DNA from: Bacillota bacterium
GTDB taxonomy: Bacteria; Bacillota; Clostridia; Acetivibrionales; DTU013
Assembly: GCA_023411575.1 (NCBI GenBank)
Contig: JAEYOP010000016.1
Coordinates: 124,001-188,000, forward strand
Direction of reading: 5' to 3'
DNA length: 64,000 bases
In this document: in pieces, positions 43,137 to 52,822 of the stretch
Layout: every line of letters starts with the position of its first letter
How positions within the stretch are numbered: position 1 is the first letter of the stretch
Program-made: the position numbers and the translations under genes
The notes under the pieces: generated by a model
Seen by the model: only the letters and a program-made list of their open reading frames with translations
The model's database searches: none
What the model was told of the DNA's origin: nothing

Positions 43137-44861
43137 TTACTTCTTTGCAGTACGGTAAGCCTCCGCATATTCGACAAGGACTTTCTGGCCGCCCTGGGCG
43201 TACCACTGGTCGATGACTTTATTGTAACCGGCTTCATCCAACTGCCCTGCGATGAACTGATTCCTTGCGTCATTGATCATCTGGTCCAACTGTGCGCCAT
43301 TTTTCGCATACGTATTGGACGTATAGGGCCCTGTCGGGTCGGCTATGCAATAAGGGATGTTTTCGGTCTGTACTTCGAGGTGACGTTTCTGTACCGGCTG
43401 GAGTGCTTCCGGTATCAGCAGGCCGTCCACGCAGTTGGTCATAAACTGGTTGAAGCCCTCGTTGGGATCCCCGGTGGGGAAGGGTCTTCTGGTTGCTTCG
43501 CCCTTTTCATTCAAATCATAGTTTATACCTTCCACGCCCCAGTTCAGGATATTCTGTCCTTCCTTGGAGTTGGTCATGTCGAGGAAAGCCAATGCATCCT
43601 TCATGGCTTGCTCGGTCGGAGCGCCGTTCTTGCTGATCGCTACGAAGCCGGCATGCCCCGAGGTCGCGAAAACTCTTTTTCCTTCCGGTCCTGCAGGCAT
43701 ACCCATTACCCAGACGATATCCGCCGGCATCTTTAACTGTTCGATGAAAGCCTTCTGGTAGCGCCATGCCTGGTCGGTCACGTCGATATGCACGCCGGAT
43801 TTGCTGTTCTGGAAATCCTTTGTCCAGTTGGAAGTCTCCATCGCCGCGTAATCCCTGTTGATGAGACCTTCCGTATAAAGCTTTTTCATCCATTTCATGG
43901 AATCCATATATTCCTTCGTCGCAAAGGCCGGCACGATCTTTCCGCCTTCCACGGCATATTTGTTCGGCGCTCCGAATGCCGTTGCGATCTGATCCAGCGG
44001 TCCGAAGAACTTGCACCAGGTCATACCATAGGTATCCACTTTGCCGTTCTTGTCCGGATCCTGCGTACGGAAGGCTTTCAGCATATTGTAAAGCTCATCC
44101 ATTGTTTTCGGTTCGGACAGTCCTACGTTGCTCAGCCAGTCCTTCCTGTAGGAAATGCCGTTCCTGCCGAGGGGCCTTGCCCTGTAGATTCCATAAAACT
44201 TTCCGTCAATGGAGATGTTGTTCATGACGGTTGGATTTGCCTGTGCCAGGTTGGGATAACTCTTGTAGTATTTCGTAATATCCCAGAAAGCACCTGCGCG
44301 GCAGTTGCTGATTACACTGGCCGTTTTTCCGGTAATGGCGACAAGAGCGGGCAGATTGCCTGCGGCCATCCTTGTATTGAGCTGATCCTCATAGCTGGAG
44401 TTCAGAATCCACTCGAGTTTGATCTTGTATCCGGTCAGTTTTTCCAGTGCCTTTACGCTCGGATCGTCCGCCTTGATCGGCGTTCCGGTGAAGGTTATGG
44501 AAAGGATACCGATTTCCTTGGGCTTCGGCTTTGTGACGGTAACCGTGCATTTCGCCGTTGCTTTACTGTTTGACACGCTTGTAACCGTAATAACAGCCGT
44601 CCCTGCATCCACTGCAGTAATCTTTCCATCCGCGTCTATAGAAGCGACGTTTTTATTGCTTGTGGTAAACCGCAGAACCTTCTGCGTTGTATCCTTAGGA
44701 GTAAAGGTAACTTTTAAATCATAGCTAGTTCCGACTCCGAGAGTAACTCCGGTCTTATCCAGCGCCAATCCTGTGACCGGGACAGCTTTAAGTGCATCCA
44801 CCTGCAATGCGAAGGACAGTATCAATACCAGTGACAATACGATCGATAAAACTTTTTTCAT
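43137..44861 (-). CDS. Solute-binding protein with N-terminal Big_2 Ig-like domain
   Basis: A 574-residue exported protein. Residues 1-23 are a plain Sec signal peptide without a lipobox Cys, so it is not a lipoprotein. Residues about 28-110 form a Big_2-type Ig domain (VTGLALDKTGVTLGVGTSY; IDADGKITAVDAGTAVITV). The rest is a large LplA-type sugar-binding domain (PDKNGKVDTYGM, LYTEGLINRDYAA). It lies in the operon of two permeases (45.1-47.0 kb), with YetA and the propeller downstream, and should bind rhamnogalacturonan fragments. Ig-fused binding proteins without a lipid anchor are unusual; how it stays at the membrane is unclear. AGAGGG precedes the ATG. Confidence 0.9.
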   Translation of the reverse strand: MKKVLSIVLSLVLILSFALQVDALKAVPVTGLALDKTGVTLGVGTSYDLKVTFTPKDTTQKVLRFTTSNKNVASIDADGKITAVDAGTAVITVTSVSNSKATAKCTVTVTKPKPKEIGILSITFTGTPIKADDPSVKALEKLTGYKIKLEWILNSSYEDQLNTRMAAGNLPALVAITGKTASVISNCRAGAFWDITKYYKSYPNLAQANPTVMNNISIDGKFYGIYRARPLGRNGISYRKDWLSNVGLSEPKTMDELYNMLKAFRTQDPDKNGKVDTYGMTWCKFFGPLDQIATAFGAPNKYAVEGGKIVPAFATKEYMDSMKWMKKLYTEGLINRDYAAMETSNWTKDFQNSKSGVHIDVTDQAWRYQKAFIEQLKMPADIVWVMGMPAGPEGKRVFATSGHAGFVAISKNGAPTEQAMKDALAFLDMTNSKEGQNILNWGVEGINYDLNEKGEATRRPFPTGDPNEGFNQFMTNCVDGLLIPEALQPVQKRHLEVQTENIPYCIADPTGPYTSNTYAKNGAQLDQMINDARNQFIAGQLDEAGYNKVIDQWYAQGGQKVLVEYAEAYRTAKK

Positions 44862-45068
44862 TATTCATCCCTCTTTCATGTCAAAATAGGAAACCTTGCG
44901 TTTGCTCTTTGTAAATCCCCCATGGTTCGCTTTCAAAAGGCCTTATCCTTTCCGAGAAATGCTTTCACCTCCCTTGGGTATTTATGGGACAAAGTCCCTG
45001 ATAATCCTGTCAACTACTGATAGCTCCGGACCCCGGGCATAACACCGGGATGCTGTAGCGCCGGGCTG

Positions 45069-45941
45069 CTATCCTTTTATGGCCCCGATCATGATTCCCT
45101 TGACGAAATGCTTCTGCAGGAAGGGGTATACGAGCAGGATCGGTACCGTTCCGAAGACGATGACCGCATTGCGGACGCCTTCCAGCGGCGGCAGCGTGTA
45201 GTTGGAATCAAAGCTGGCTCCGTCGATATTGCCGTTGGCCATTAGCACGATCTGCCTCAGCACAAGCTGAAGGGGCCATTTACTATTGTCGGTCATATAA
45301 AGCAGGGAGCTTCTGTAGTCGTTCCAGTAGCCTACGGCGTAAAACAGCGTAAAGGTGGCTATTACCGGCATTGACAACGGAAGGACAATCTTGATGAAGG
45401 TACCGATGGAGCTGCAGCCGTCCACCCGCGCCGAGTCCTCCAGCTCCTGGGGCAGCGCTTCAAAAAAGCTTTTCACGACGATCAGGTTCCAGGTGCTCAA
45501 AGCGCCCGGAAGGATCAGGGCCCAGTATTTATCAAGCATGCCAAGACTCTTGATCACAAGGAATCCGGGGATCATGCCGCCGCCGAACACAAGAGTGAAG
45601 GTTACCAGCGCCAGGATGACATTCCGGCCCACCAGCGTTTTTTTGGACAGGGGGTATGCCATGGTCAGCGTAAAGAACATCGCCGTCGCCGCGCCTACAA
45701 TCGTAACAAAGACCGCGACGAGGAAAGCCCTGAACAGCGTGCCGGACGAGAAGATGTACTTATACGCGTCCAGATGGAACTCCGACGGAATAATGAAAAA
45801 CGGTTTCGACAGGATTTCCTTTTCCGATGCGAAGGAACAGCCCAGTATATACAGGAAAGGAAGAATCGTAATAACGGAGCAGAAAACCAGAAAAATAACG
45901 TTGAACGCATCAAATGTTTTGGACAGCCAGGATCTTTTCAT
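45069..45941 (-). CDS. Carbohydrate ABC transporter permease (YtcP/MalG type)
   Basis: A 290-residue membrane subunit with six predicted helices. The EAA loop reads ELEDSARVDGCSSIGTFIKI and the C-terminus ends in the family-typical FVKGIMIGAIKG. It pairs with the LplB-type permease upstream (63-base gap) and the binding protein downstream to import pectin-derived oligosaccharides. GAGGGATG precedes the ATG. No ATPase gene is present in the locus. Confidence 0.95.
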   Translation of the reverse strand: MKRSWLSKTFDAFNVIFLVFCSVITILPFLYILGCSFASEKEILSKPFFIIPSEFHLDAYKYIFSSGTLFRAFLVAVFVTIVGAATAMFFTLTMAYPLSKKTLVGRNVILALVTFTLVFGGGMIPGFLVIKSLGMLDKYWALILPGALSTWNLIVVKSFFEALPQELEDSARVDGCSSIGTFIKIVLPLSMPVIATFTLFYAVGYWNDYRSSLLYMTDNSKWPLQLVLRQIVLMANGNIDGASFDSNYTLPPLEGVRNAVIVFGTVPILLVYPFLQKHFVKGIMIGAIKG

Positions 45942-46004
45942 ACTCTTTCATCCCTCTATTTATGTATTTATGCAGCTTCGATTCGTACTGCCGGTTTTTT
46001 CCGG

Positions 46005-46976
46005 TCAGAAAATGCCCGATTCCCCCACTTTTTTGGCAAGCCTGTTGGCCGAATAGATCAGGACGATCCCGATGATGGCCTTAAACAGCCCGACCGCCGT
46101 GGAATAACTGAAAGCGCCCCTTGTAATACCCATGGTATACACAAATACGTCGAACACGTTGGATACGCTTCGATTCAGGGAATTGCTCATCAGGAAGAGC
46201 TGGTCGAAGCCGTTGTCCAGCACATGGCCCAGCCTCAATATCAAAAGGATGACAACCGTGCTCTTCAGCGCCGGAAGCGTAATATGCCAGATCTGCTTCC
46301 ACCGGTTCGCACCGTCCATGATGGCGGCTTCATAAAGCTGCATGTCAACGCCGGCCAGCGCCGCAAAGTAAATGATCGTCCCAAAGCCCGTCTCCTTCCA
46401 GATGGTCTGTCCGACCACCATCGCCCGGAAGGTATCCACGCTTGTCAAAAACGGTACCGTCTGACCGCCTGCCGCCATGATAATCCGGTTGACCACGCCG
46501 TCGGAATTGAACAGGGTAAAGGTGAGGCTGGCAACGATAACCCAGGAAATGAAATGCGGGATGTAAATAAACGTCTGGACCGTCCGCTGCAGCCACCGCT
46601 TGCGTACTTCGTTCAGCAGGATGGCCAGGATGATCGGAGCCGGGAAGGCGAAAAGAATATTATAAAAGGAAATAATCAGCGTATTGGCAAAAAGCGGACC
46701 GAAATCCTGGTTGGTAAAGAACTCGATAAAATTCTTGAACCCCACCCACGGGCTTTTGAAAAAGCCCAGATAGGGATTGTAATCCTGGAAGGAAATCAGG
46801 ATGCCCCACATGGGCAGGTATTTGAATACAATAAAATGAAGCGCCCCGGGGATCAGCAGGATATAAAGCCAGATATCCTTCCGGATCAGCTTCAGTTTGG
46901 ATGTTTTTGCGGGTATCTTTCCTGCTTTCAGGGGCTGTTGGTGCTTTGCGGCAGGCTGAGCGGCAACATTGCTCAA
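46005..46976 (-). CDS. Carbohydrate ABC transporter permease (LplB/YteP type)
   Basis: A 323-residue subunit with an N-terminal cytoplasmic extension rich in Lys, Gln and Pro, then six membrane helices. Early motifs include YLPMWGILISFQDYNPYLGF, typical of LplB/YteP. The EAA loop is LYEAAIMDGANRWKQIWHIT. The start is a TTG with GGAGG 9 bases upstream. It is the first gene of the rhamnogalacturonan operon: permease, permease, binding protein, yetA, propeller. Bacillus LplB/YteP homologues serve pectin-derived sugar uptake, which fits the downstream genes. Confidence 0.94.
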   Translation of the reverse strand: MSNVAAQPAAKHQQPLKAGKIPAKTSKLKLIRKDIWLYILLIPGALHFIVFKYLPMWGILISFQDYNPYLGFFKSPWVGFKNFIEFFTNQDFGPLFANTLIISFYNILFAFPAPIILAILLNEVRKRWLQRTVQTFIYIPHFISWVIVASLTFTLFNSDGVVNRIIMAAGGQTVPFLTSVDTFRAMVVGQTIWKETGFGTIIYFAALAGVDMQLYEAAIMDGANRWKQIWHITLPALKSTVVILLILRLGHVLDNGFDQLFLMSNSLNRSVSNVFDVFVYTMGITRGAFSYSTAVGLFKAIIGIVLIYSANRLAKKVGESGIF

Positions 46977-47455
46977 AACGAGAGACCTCCTTTGGAATTC
47001 CTGTTTATAATCTTTATTGTGGATTTATTTTATGTCCCGAAAGGATTGCATACCATAGTCATTAAAGAGACACCTTTCGTTTTGGGTTCAACTGTCGCCG
47101 AAATTCCCGTCGCGGAATCGTTAAACTCCTTATTTCTCAACCTTTGCAGGATATGTGCATGTACGCCCGCCGAGTGAATTGCACGGGATATGCATTAGAG
47201 CTACAATTGTGAAAACACTATGGATTTTAGGGGCCGGAGGGTATAGAATCATTTTGTTCAATCGATCCATAACAATATTTTAAGGAATGATCGAATCATA
47301 AAGCCGGATTCTTGAGCGAGGAATTTTTCGTCCTTACAAGGCGGAGGAAGGCGCAATAATTGGTTTATTGCAACTGACGACAACAAAGTAAGGGCGGAAA
47401 ATAACCGCTCCAGAACCGGAATTTATGATTCGATCATTCCTAAAGCAGGTGCCGC
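46977..47455. other. 479-base divergent intergenic region with a MITE-like element
   Basis: Between the permease operon (minus) and the GH105 gene (plus). It must hold both promoters, but I see no strong consensus. The right third is occupied by the inverted-repeat element at 47283-47441. No gene is seen. Confidence 0.65.
47283..47441. mobile_element. MITE-like palindromic element with 20-bp terminal inverted repeats
   Basis: Perfect 20-bp terminal repeats (AGGAATGATCGAATCATAAA at 47283-47302 and its complement at 47422-47441). Inside, a second set of complementary arms (GAGCG..TTTTTCGTCCTTAC and GTAAGGGCGGAAAAT..CGCTC) and a small GCAATAA/TTATTGC stem follow, so the 159-base unit folds into one long hairpin. 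It has no reading frame. It ends 14 bases before the GH105 start codon. Confidence 0.75.
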
Positions 47456-49744
47456 ATGGAGAACTATATACAAGAGAAAGAAAGCGCATACGAGACATAC
47501 GGAAACGACATTGAGAAAATAGTCCGGCTCACGGCGGGCCGCTATATGGGGCAGAACCCTCCGCAGCCTCCGGTCTACAGGGCCTATAACAAAAACGGCA
47601 TACGGAGGCTGGCCGATTACCGCTATGATTTCAACTTCGGCGAAATTTTCCCTTTGTCCCCTCCCCTGGCGCCCTACGAGACCTTCGTGTATGCCTGGGC
47701 AAAGCTCTGGAGCGACCAGGAGACGGATTTCAATTTTAATATCACGGCATACGGGCCCGTAATGGTATTTGTAAACGAGCAGCCGGTCTTCAAGTCCAAT
47801 ATTCTCAACGAGAGGTATCGGGATTACAGGAGTCCCGTAAAAGTCAGGCTGACCAGAGGCTGGAATTCCTTTGTCCTGCGCTTCATCAAAACGCCGGCCG
47901 GCTTCGGAGGTCTGCTTGGGCCGACTTCGCCGAAAAGCCTTCCCCTGGCCTTTGTAATCGCGTCGGCGGAGAGGGAGGGCCAGTCCGGATGGCTCCATAC
48001 GAAGCCCCTGACCGCCGAGCTGGACAAACTGCCCATGATCGGCGACAGCGAAGAGGGGTCCGGGGTGGGCAAGCTGCCTACGATCGGCGACAGCAAAAAG
48101 GAGACCGGGCTGGAATGGCTCCCTGCCTGGAAATGGCATGAAAAGGAGCTTTCCTACGGACAGTTCAAAAGGATGTACAGCCTTCGGAAGGGATGCTCCG
48201 CACTGGGCTGGACCACGGTATATTTCAAGAAAGCGGATGTCGGCAGCTATGCAATTCAGGGTTCAAACGCCGGACCCATAAAGGTTTTTCTGGACGGCGG
48301 CGAACTGCTGTCTTCCGATCTGTCGGGATGTTTTCATAAGCGCTTTACAGCGGCCCATGGCAGGCACGACATTCTTGTAACGTGTCTTTGCGGGGAGAAG
48401 GACTGGGGATTTGACCTGAAAATCACCGACGAAGAGAGCGGAATGGAAATCCCGCCGCAGGCTCCGGTTCGCGTTCACGGGAGCAGGAGCGCATGGTTTT
48501 ACGCAGGCCCGCTGAAAGACGCGAAAGTCTTCGGGCCGGACAGCCCGCCGGCCATAGAGCGCCTGATCCCCGGCGCAAAGGGCATGACCTGCTGGCGGCT
48601 GGACGAGCCGGGGACCTGGATCCGCCCGTTCCGCGAAAACCAGCTTTTCGGGAACTGGAACTACCCGCTGGGCGTTACGCTGTATGGCCTTATCGCTGCT
48701 GCGGAAGCCTTTAAAAATCCGGATATCCTGGATTATGTCCGGGAACATGTGGAAGCCTGTACATCCACCCTGGACTACGCCCTGTGGGACAAGGACCAGT
48801 ATGGGGCGGCAGGACTGCATCACCATATGACGGAGATGGACTGCCTGGACGACTGCGGTTCCTTTGCGTCCACTATGCTTGAGCTGGCCTTGCACACGAC
48901 TGTCTGCAACTCCCGCGAGGTGGCGGATTACGTTGCCGACTATATCCGGAACCGGCAGCCACGGCTTCCGGATGGCGCTTTTGTCCGGAGAAACAGTTAC
49001 AGCCTGATCGCGGAGGATACGCTATGGGCGGATGATCTGTATATGAGCGTGCCGTTTCTCTGCAGGTACTACCGGCTGACGGGGGATGACTCCGTAATAG
49101 ATGATGCTGCAAACCAATTCCTGTGCTATTACAAGTACCTTTTCAGGCCGAATAAGGGTATTTTGTCTCATGTTTTCGATTTCAAGATCGGCAGGGCGAC
49201 GGAAGTATCCTGGGGCAGGGGCAACGGATGGGCCGTGTTTTCCCTTGCCGAACTGCTGGACGTGCTCCCTTCGGACCACAAGGACCGGCCGGAACTGCTG
49301 AAAATGTTCCGGCAGCTTTGTGCCGGATATCTGGCCCTGCAGGATGAGGAAGGCATGTGGCATCAGGTTTTGACCGACTGGGAATCCTACCAGGAATCCT
49401 CCTGCACTTCAATGTTTCTTTACGCATTTGCAAGGGGCGTCCGGCATGGCTGGCTTGAAGACAGGGATACCTATACGGAGGCTGCCGAAAGGGCCTGGAA
49501 GGCGATATCGAGGATCTCCGTAGACTCCCAGGGAAATGTTTACGGCGTATGCAGGGGCTCCGGCTTTTCCTTCTCCTCGGATTATTACAAAAATGACCTC
49601 TCCTGGAACCTGAACGACACCCATGGTACCGGGATCGTCATGCTGGCCGGAATAGAGGCCCTGAAGCTGGAAAATACGCTGCGGCTGGGGAAAAACGCAT
49701 TGCGGCCGGAAAATGCGCCGCAGAAAGGCGGTGAAAGGAAATGA
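47456..49744 (+). CDS. GH105-type unsaturated rhamnogalacturonyl hydrolase with long N-terminal region
   Basis: A 762-residue cytoplasmic protein. Residues from about 395 to 750 form a GH105 alpha/alpha barrel like YteR/YesR, with LWADDLYMSVPFL around W524 and D526/D527 and EVSWGRGNGWAVFSL later. These enzymes hydrate the unsaturated galacturonyl residue left by lyases. The first ~390 residues are beta-rich and may hold two carbohydrate-binding-like sandwiches; the total is about twice the usual GH105 length. Near residues 192-220 a 10-residue segment (KLPMIGDSEE / KLPTIGDSKK) is duplicated in a linker. There is no signal peptide, so the substrate must be imported. It diverges from the permease operon and completes the rhamnogalacturonan pathway. 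Confidence 0.85.
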   Translation: MENYIQEKESAYETYGNDIEKIVRLTAGRYMGQNPPQPPVYRAYNKNGIRRLADYRYDFNFGEIFPLSPPLAPYETFVYAWAKLWSDQETDFNFNITAYGPVMVFVNEQPVFKSNILNERYRDYRSPVKVRLTRGWNSFVLRFIKTPAGFGGLLGPTSPKSLPLAFVIASAEREGQSGWLHTKPLTAELDKLPMIGDSEEGSGVGKLPTIGDSKKETGLEWLPAWKWHEKELSYGQFKRMYSLRKGCSALGWTTVYFKKADVGSYAIQGSNAGPIKVFLDGGELLSSDLSGCFHKRFTAAHGRHDILVTCLCGEKDWGFDLKITDEESGMEIPPQAPVRVHGSRSAWFYAGPLKDAKVFGPDSPPAIERLIPGAKGMTCWRLDEPGTWIRPFRENQLFGNWNYPLGVTLYGLIAAAEAFKNPDILDYVREHVEACTSTLDYALWDKDQYGAAGLHHHMTEMDCLDDCGSFASTMLELALHTTVCNSREVADYVADYIRNRQPRLPDGAFVRRNSYSLIAEDTLWADDLYMSVPFLCRYYRLTGDDSVIDDAANQFLCYYKYLFRPNKGILSHVFDFKIGRATEVSWGRGNGWAVFSLAELLDVLPSDHKDRPELLKMFRQLCAGYLALQDEEGMWHQVLTDWESYQESSCTSMFLYAFARGVRHGWLEDRDTYTEAAERAWKAISRISVDSQGNVYGVCRGSGFSFSSDYYKNDLSWNLNDTHGTGIVMLAGIEALKLENTLRLGKNALRPENAPQKGGERK

Positions 49745-49781
49745 GCGGGGAGCTGGATATGACATTGATTAACAATATTTC

Positions 49782-50915
49782 CTAAAGAACTGAAGCGAAC
49801 CGGATTATAGATTCCGTGGTCTGGAGCAGATCATCCCTACAGCTGTCCTTTGCAATTTCAAATGGGATAGGTCTTCTCATAGTGCTGAATACGGCACTTA
49901 TTCCCTTTTTATAAATATCATCTATATTATCTCCAATGTTCCCCACAATTGCAATTACAGGTATTTCATACTGTGCTGTCCTTTCGGCAATGCCTAAAGG
50001 TACTTTTCCTCTCAGGCTCTGGCCATCAATCTTTCCTTCCCCGGTAATTACAAGGTCTACTCCCTGCAGAGTTTCATCAAAACATACAGCATCCAGGATA
50101 ATATTAATCCCGGATTTGAGAACTGCGCCCGCAAAGACTGCAAGTGCCGCTCCGAGTCCCCCTCCCGCCCCTGTTCCGGGTATCTCCTGAACGTTTATCC
50201 CAAACATGTCTTTGATTACAGCTGCATAATGCCTGAGATTTCTGTCGAGGTCCTTTACCATGACTTCATCTGCACCCTTTTGAGGTGCATAGACGTAGGC
50301 TGCACCCTCCGGTCCATAAAGCGGATTGCTGACATCACAAGCTACAAGAATCTCACTTTCTTTTATTCTTTTGTCTACTTTTGTTATGTCAATCCGGCTC
50401 AACCCAGCCAACCCTCCGCCATTTAGGGGTATCTCATAACCGGCGGTGTCAATAAATCTAGCACCGAGCGCCGCAAGCGCACCTATTCCGCCATCATTTG
50501 TAGCACTTCCACCTATACCTACAATAATTTTCTTACAGCCACGGTTAAGTGCATCAAGTATTAACTGTCCGGTTCCATAAGTTGAAGCAATAAGCGGGTC
50601 CATATGCTCCCCGACCAAAGATAGCCCTGAAACCGCTGCCATTTCTATTACCGCAGTCTTGTTATCTTTTAATATCCCGTAAAATGTTTTTATATCCCTG
50701 AAAAAAGGATCTTTAGCGTTTATGAAGACCTTTTTCCCGCCAACGGCAGTCAAAAAAGCATCTACCGTACCTTCTCCGCCGTCAGCTATGGGAACCTTTA
50801 CCGTTTCTATGTCCGGCCTGATGTTTTTTATACCTTTTTCAATTAGATCACAGACCTCAATAGAGCTCATGGTCCCCTTAAAAGAATCCGGTGCAATAAG
50901 AATTTTACTTAACAT
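49782..50915 (-). CDS. glxK: Glycerate kinase
   Basis: A 377-residue GarK/GlxK-family kinase that phosphorylates D-glycerate, in most members to 2-phosphoglycerate. Family marks are the N-terminal IAPDSFKGTMSS, the PIADGGEGTVDAF motif near residue 42, VGIGGSATNDGG, and GAGGGLGAAL. Length is normal. GGGGAGG lies close to the ATG. It is the last gene of the kinase/creatininase/GH4/ABC operon, 33 bases after the permease. Its presence suggests that catabolism of the imported compound yields glycerate. Confidence 0.95.
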   Translation of the reverse strand: MLSKILIAPDSFKGTMSSIEVCDLIEKGIKNIRPDIETVKVPIADGGEGTVDAFLTAVGGKKVFINAKDPFFRDIKTFYGILKDNKTAVIEMAAVSGLSLVGEHMDPLIASTYGTGQLILDALNRGCKKIIVGIGGSATNDGGIGALAALGARFIDTAGYEIPLNGGGLAGLSRIDITKVDKRIKESEILVACDVSNPLYGPEGAAYVYAPQKGADEVMVKDLDRNLRHYAAVIKDMFGINVQEIPGTGAGGGLGAALAVFAGAVLKSGINIILDAVCFDETLQGVDLVITGEGKIDGQSLRGKVPLGIAERTAQYEIPVIAIVGNIGDNIDDIYKKGISAVFSTMRRPIPFEIAKDSCRDDLLQTTESIIRFASVL

Positions 50916-50948
50916 CTGTTCCTCCCCAACCTCTGGAATATCCGCCTC

Positions 50949-51767
50949 TTAGGCTTTAATAGCACCGGATAGCACGCCGTCTATTATATAGCGCTGAAGG
51001 AAAACATAAATTATGATAATGGGTGCCGCTACAATGATAAGTGCGGCCGATTGCAGCGTCCATTGGTTGTTATGCTCTCCTGTAAAGACATAAAGACCTC
51101 TTGTAATAGGAAACAGCTTTGAATCCGACAGGAATATGACAGCCCGTATCACATCATTCCAAATCCCAATGGCAGTCAGAATGGCCATGGAAGCAATCGC
51201 CGGTTTCATCAGGGGAATCAGGATGGAAAAAATATACCTGAAATAGCCGCACCCATCTATTGAAGACGCTTCGTCAAAATCCTTCGGGATACCCTTTATA
51301 TATGCCACAAAGAAAAGCAGGGTCACACCGCCGCCCCCTATCATACCCAGCATATAGCCTATCCTTGTATTGTACAGGTGCAATCTCAGGAGTAGCTGGA
51401 ATTGGGGAATGATGCCATCCGGCAGGAACATGCCGGCAATAAACAGCCCAAGAATCAAATTACCATATTTCAAGAACTTCCTGGCAATCGGAAAAGCCAA
51501 TAGTACAGCCAGCATTATGGAAAGAGCCGTACAGGTCACCATATAAAACAGGCTGTTGAAAATATTGTATTGAAAATGGGCTCTCTCCCAGGCCGTAGCA
51601 AAGTTTTGAATGTGGAAGGATTTTGCCAGGCTAACGGAACTCCTTATAAATTCCGGTTCGGTCTTTAACGAGGTATTAAAGACATAAAAAAGCGGAAACA
51701 AGTATAGGAGCAGCATCAAAAATATAAAGGAATAAATAATCAGCTTGACAGATACATTCTTCTTCAT
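50949..51767 (-). CDS. Carbohydrate ABC transporter permease, MalG/UgpE type
   Basis: A 272-residue membrane subunit with six helices. It starts with a Lys-rich N-terminus and IYSFIFLMLLLYLFPLFYVF. The EAA loop reads DFDEASSIDGCGYFRYIFSI, and the C-terminus is FLQRYIIDGVLSGAIKA. It overlaps the upstream MalF-type gene by four bases. It forms an importer with that gene and the binding protein at 52.8-54.2 kb. Confidence 0.95.
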   Translation of the reverse strand: MKKNVSVKLIIYSFIFLMLLLYLFPLFYVFNTSLKTEPEFIRSSVSLAKSFHIQNFATAWERAHFQYNIFNSLFYMVTCTALSIMLAVLLAFPIARKFLKYGNLILGLFIAGMFLPDGIIPQFQLLLRLHLYNTRIGYMLGMIGGGGVTLLFFVAYIKGIPKDFDEASSIDGCGYFRYIFSILIPLMKPAIASMAILTAIGIWNDVIRAVIFLSDSKLFPITRGLYVFTGEHNNQWTLQSAALIIVAAPIIIIYVFLQRYIIDGVLSGAIKA

Positions 51768-52681
51768 ATATCCCTTTCCTTTCTGGACATGAAGTGTTGA
51801 GAAAGCAAAGTGGCCGCTAGCACAAACACAAACAATACCATCGACTGAGCGGCAGCGTAGCCTTGCCTCAATACGCCTGTGCTGCCTCCGACGTTTCTTC
51901 CGACTCCAAAAGCGGAATTGAAAATCCGCATGGCAAGGGTTGAAGTATCGAAATCGCCGCCGGTAGTGAATAATATCATTTGAAATGTAGACAAGGAACC
52001 GATTATTGCCAATAATACGTTGACACTAATCGTCGACCACAATAAGGGCAGCGTAATGTAGCTGAAAGTTTGCCAACTATTTGCGCCGTCGATGTCTCCA
52101 GCCTCATAAAGCTCTTTCGGAATACCCTGTAAACCGGCAAGAAAAATAACCATCGAGGTGCCCATTGCCATCCAGCATTGGCAAAAAATAACCAAATAAA
52201 ATGCTATGGACCTATCCGCAAAGAAAGCGCTGCTGCTTCCCAGAAGCTTTAATATAATCGATGCCGGGCCATCAATTCCAAAAAACAGGTTCCAGCAGAG
52301 TGCCGTTACCATAACCCCGAGAACAACCGGGAGAAATATGACGGCCCTGAAAAAATTCCTGCCCCTTATGAGGCGGTTGTTAAGCGCTACAGCCACAAGC
52401 AAGCCTGCGCCGTTTTGAAGAAATGTCACCAGGAGGGCAAACACTATCGTTCTTTTTAAAGCATCCAAAGTATCCCTGTAATTCTGCAAAAAGAAGAATT
52501 CTTTGTAATTGGCCAGGCCGACGAACTTGAAAGGAATATTCGGCAGGCCGCTTATATCTGTGAAAGACAGCAGGAATGTAGCCACCGATGGGCCTAATCC
52601 CATAAACAAAAACAGAAAGGTTGCCGGAAGTATTCCACCAATTATGGCACCCTTTTTCCATGAAGTTTTTGATGTCACCAT
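51764..52681 (-). CDS. Carbohydrate ABC transporter permease, MalF/UgpA type
   Basis: About 305 residues with six membrane helices (GGILPATFLFLFMGLGPSVA first). The EAA loop is ELYEAGDIDGANSWQTFSYI, with TTGGDFDTSTL near the end. I placed the start at ATG 52681 (GGGG 7 bases upstream), which gives a normal N-terminus MVTSKTSWKKG; the open frame reaches 52783, but that extra segment is unlike the family. Pairs with the downstream MalG-type permease. Confidence 0.9.
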   Translation of the reverse strand: MVTSKTSWKKGAIIGGILPATFLFLFMGLGPSVATFLLSFTDISGLPNIPFKFVGLANYKEFFFLQNYRDTLDALKRTIVFALLVTFLQNGAGLLVAVALNNRLIRGRNFFRAVIFLPVVLGVMVTALCWNLFFGIDGPASIILKLLGSSSAFFADRSIAFYLVIFCQCWMAMGTSMVIFLAGLQGIPKELYEAGDIDGANSWQTFSYITLPLLWSTISVNVLLAIIGSLSTFQMILFTTGGDFDTSTLAMRIFNSAFGVGRNVGGSTGVLRQGYAAAQSMVLFVFVLAATLLSQHFMSRKERDI

Positions 52682-52822
52682 ATAGTTACCCCATAAATCC
52701 GGCATAGGACGGATGAGAATCTTTAATATGAATGAGATTCCCGCATCGCAGACTTTTAATGCAGGAATCCCATTCAGTTGCATTTGCGACTACCTTTAGT
52801 GCTGATGCATAATTTTACAGGG

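Noticed and set aside
45774..47177. 467-codon plus-strand frame opposite the permeases
   Set aside because: Both permease genes are unmistakable on the minus strand. This frame is polar and repeat-free with no ribosome site.
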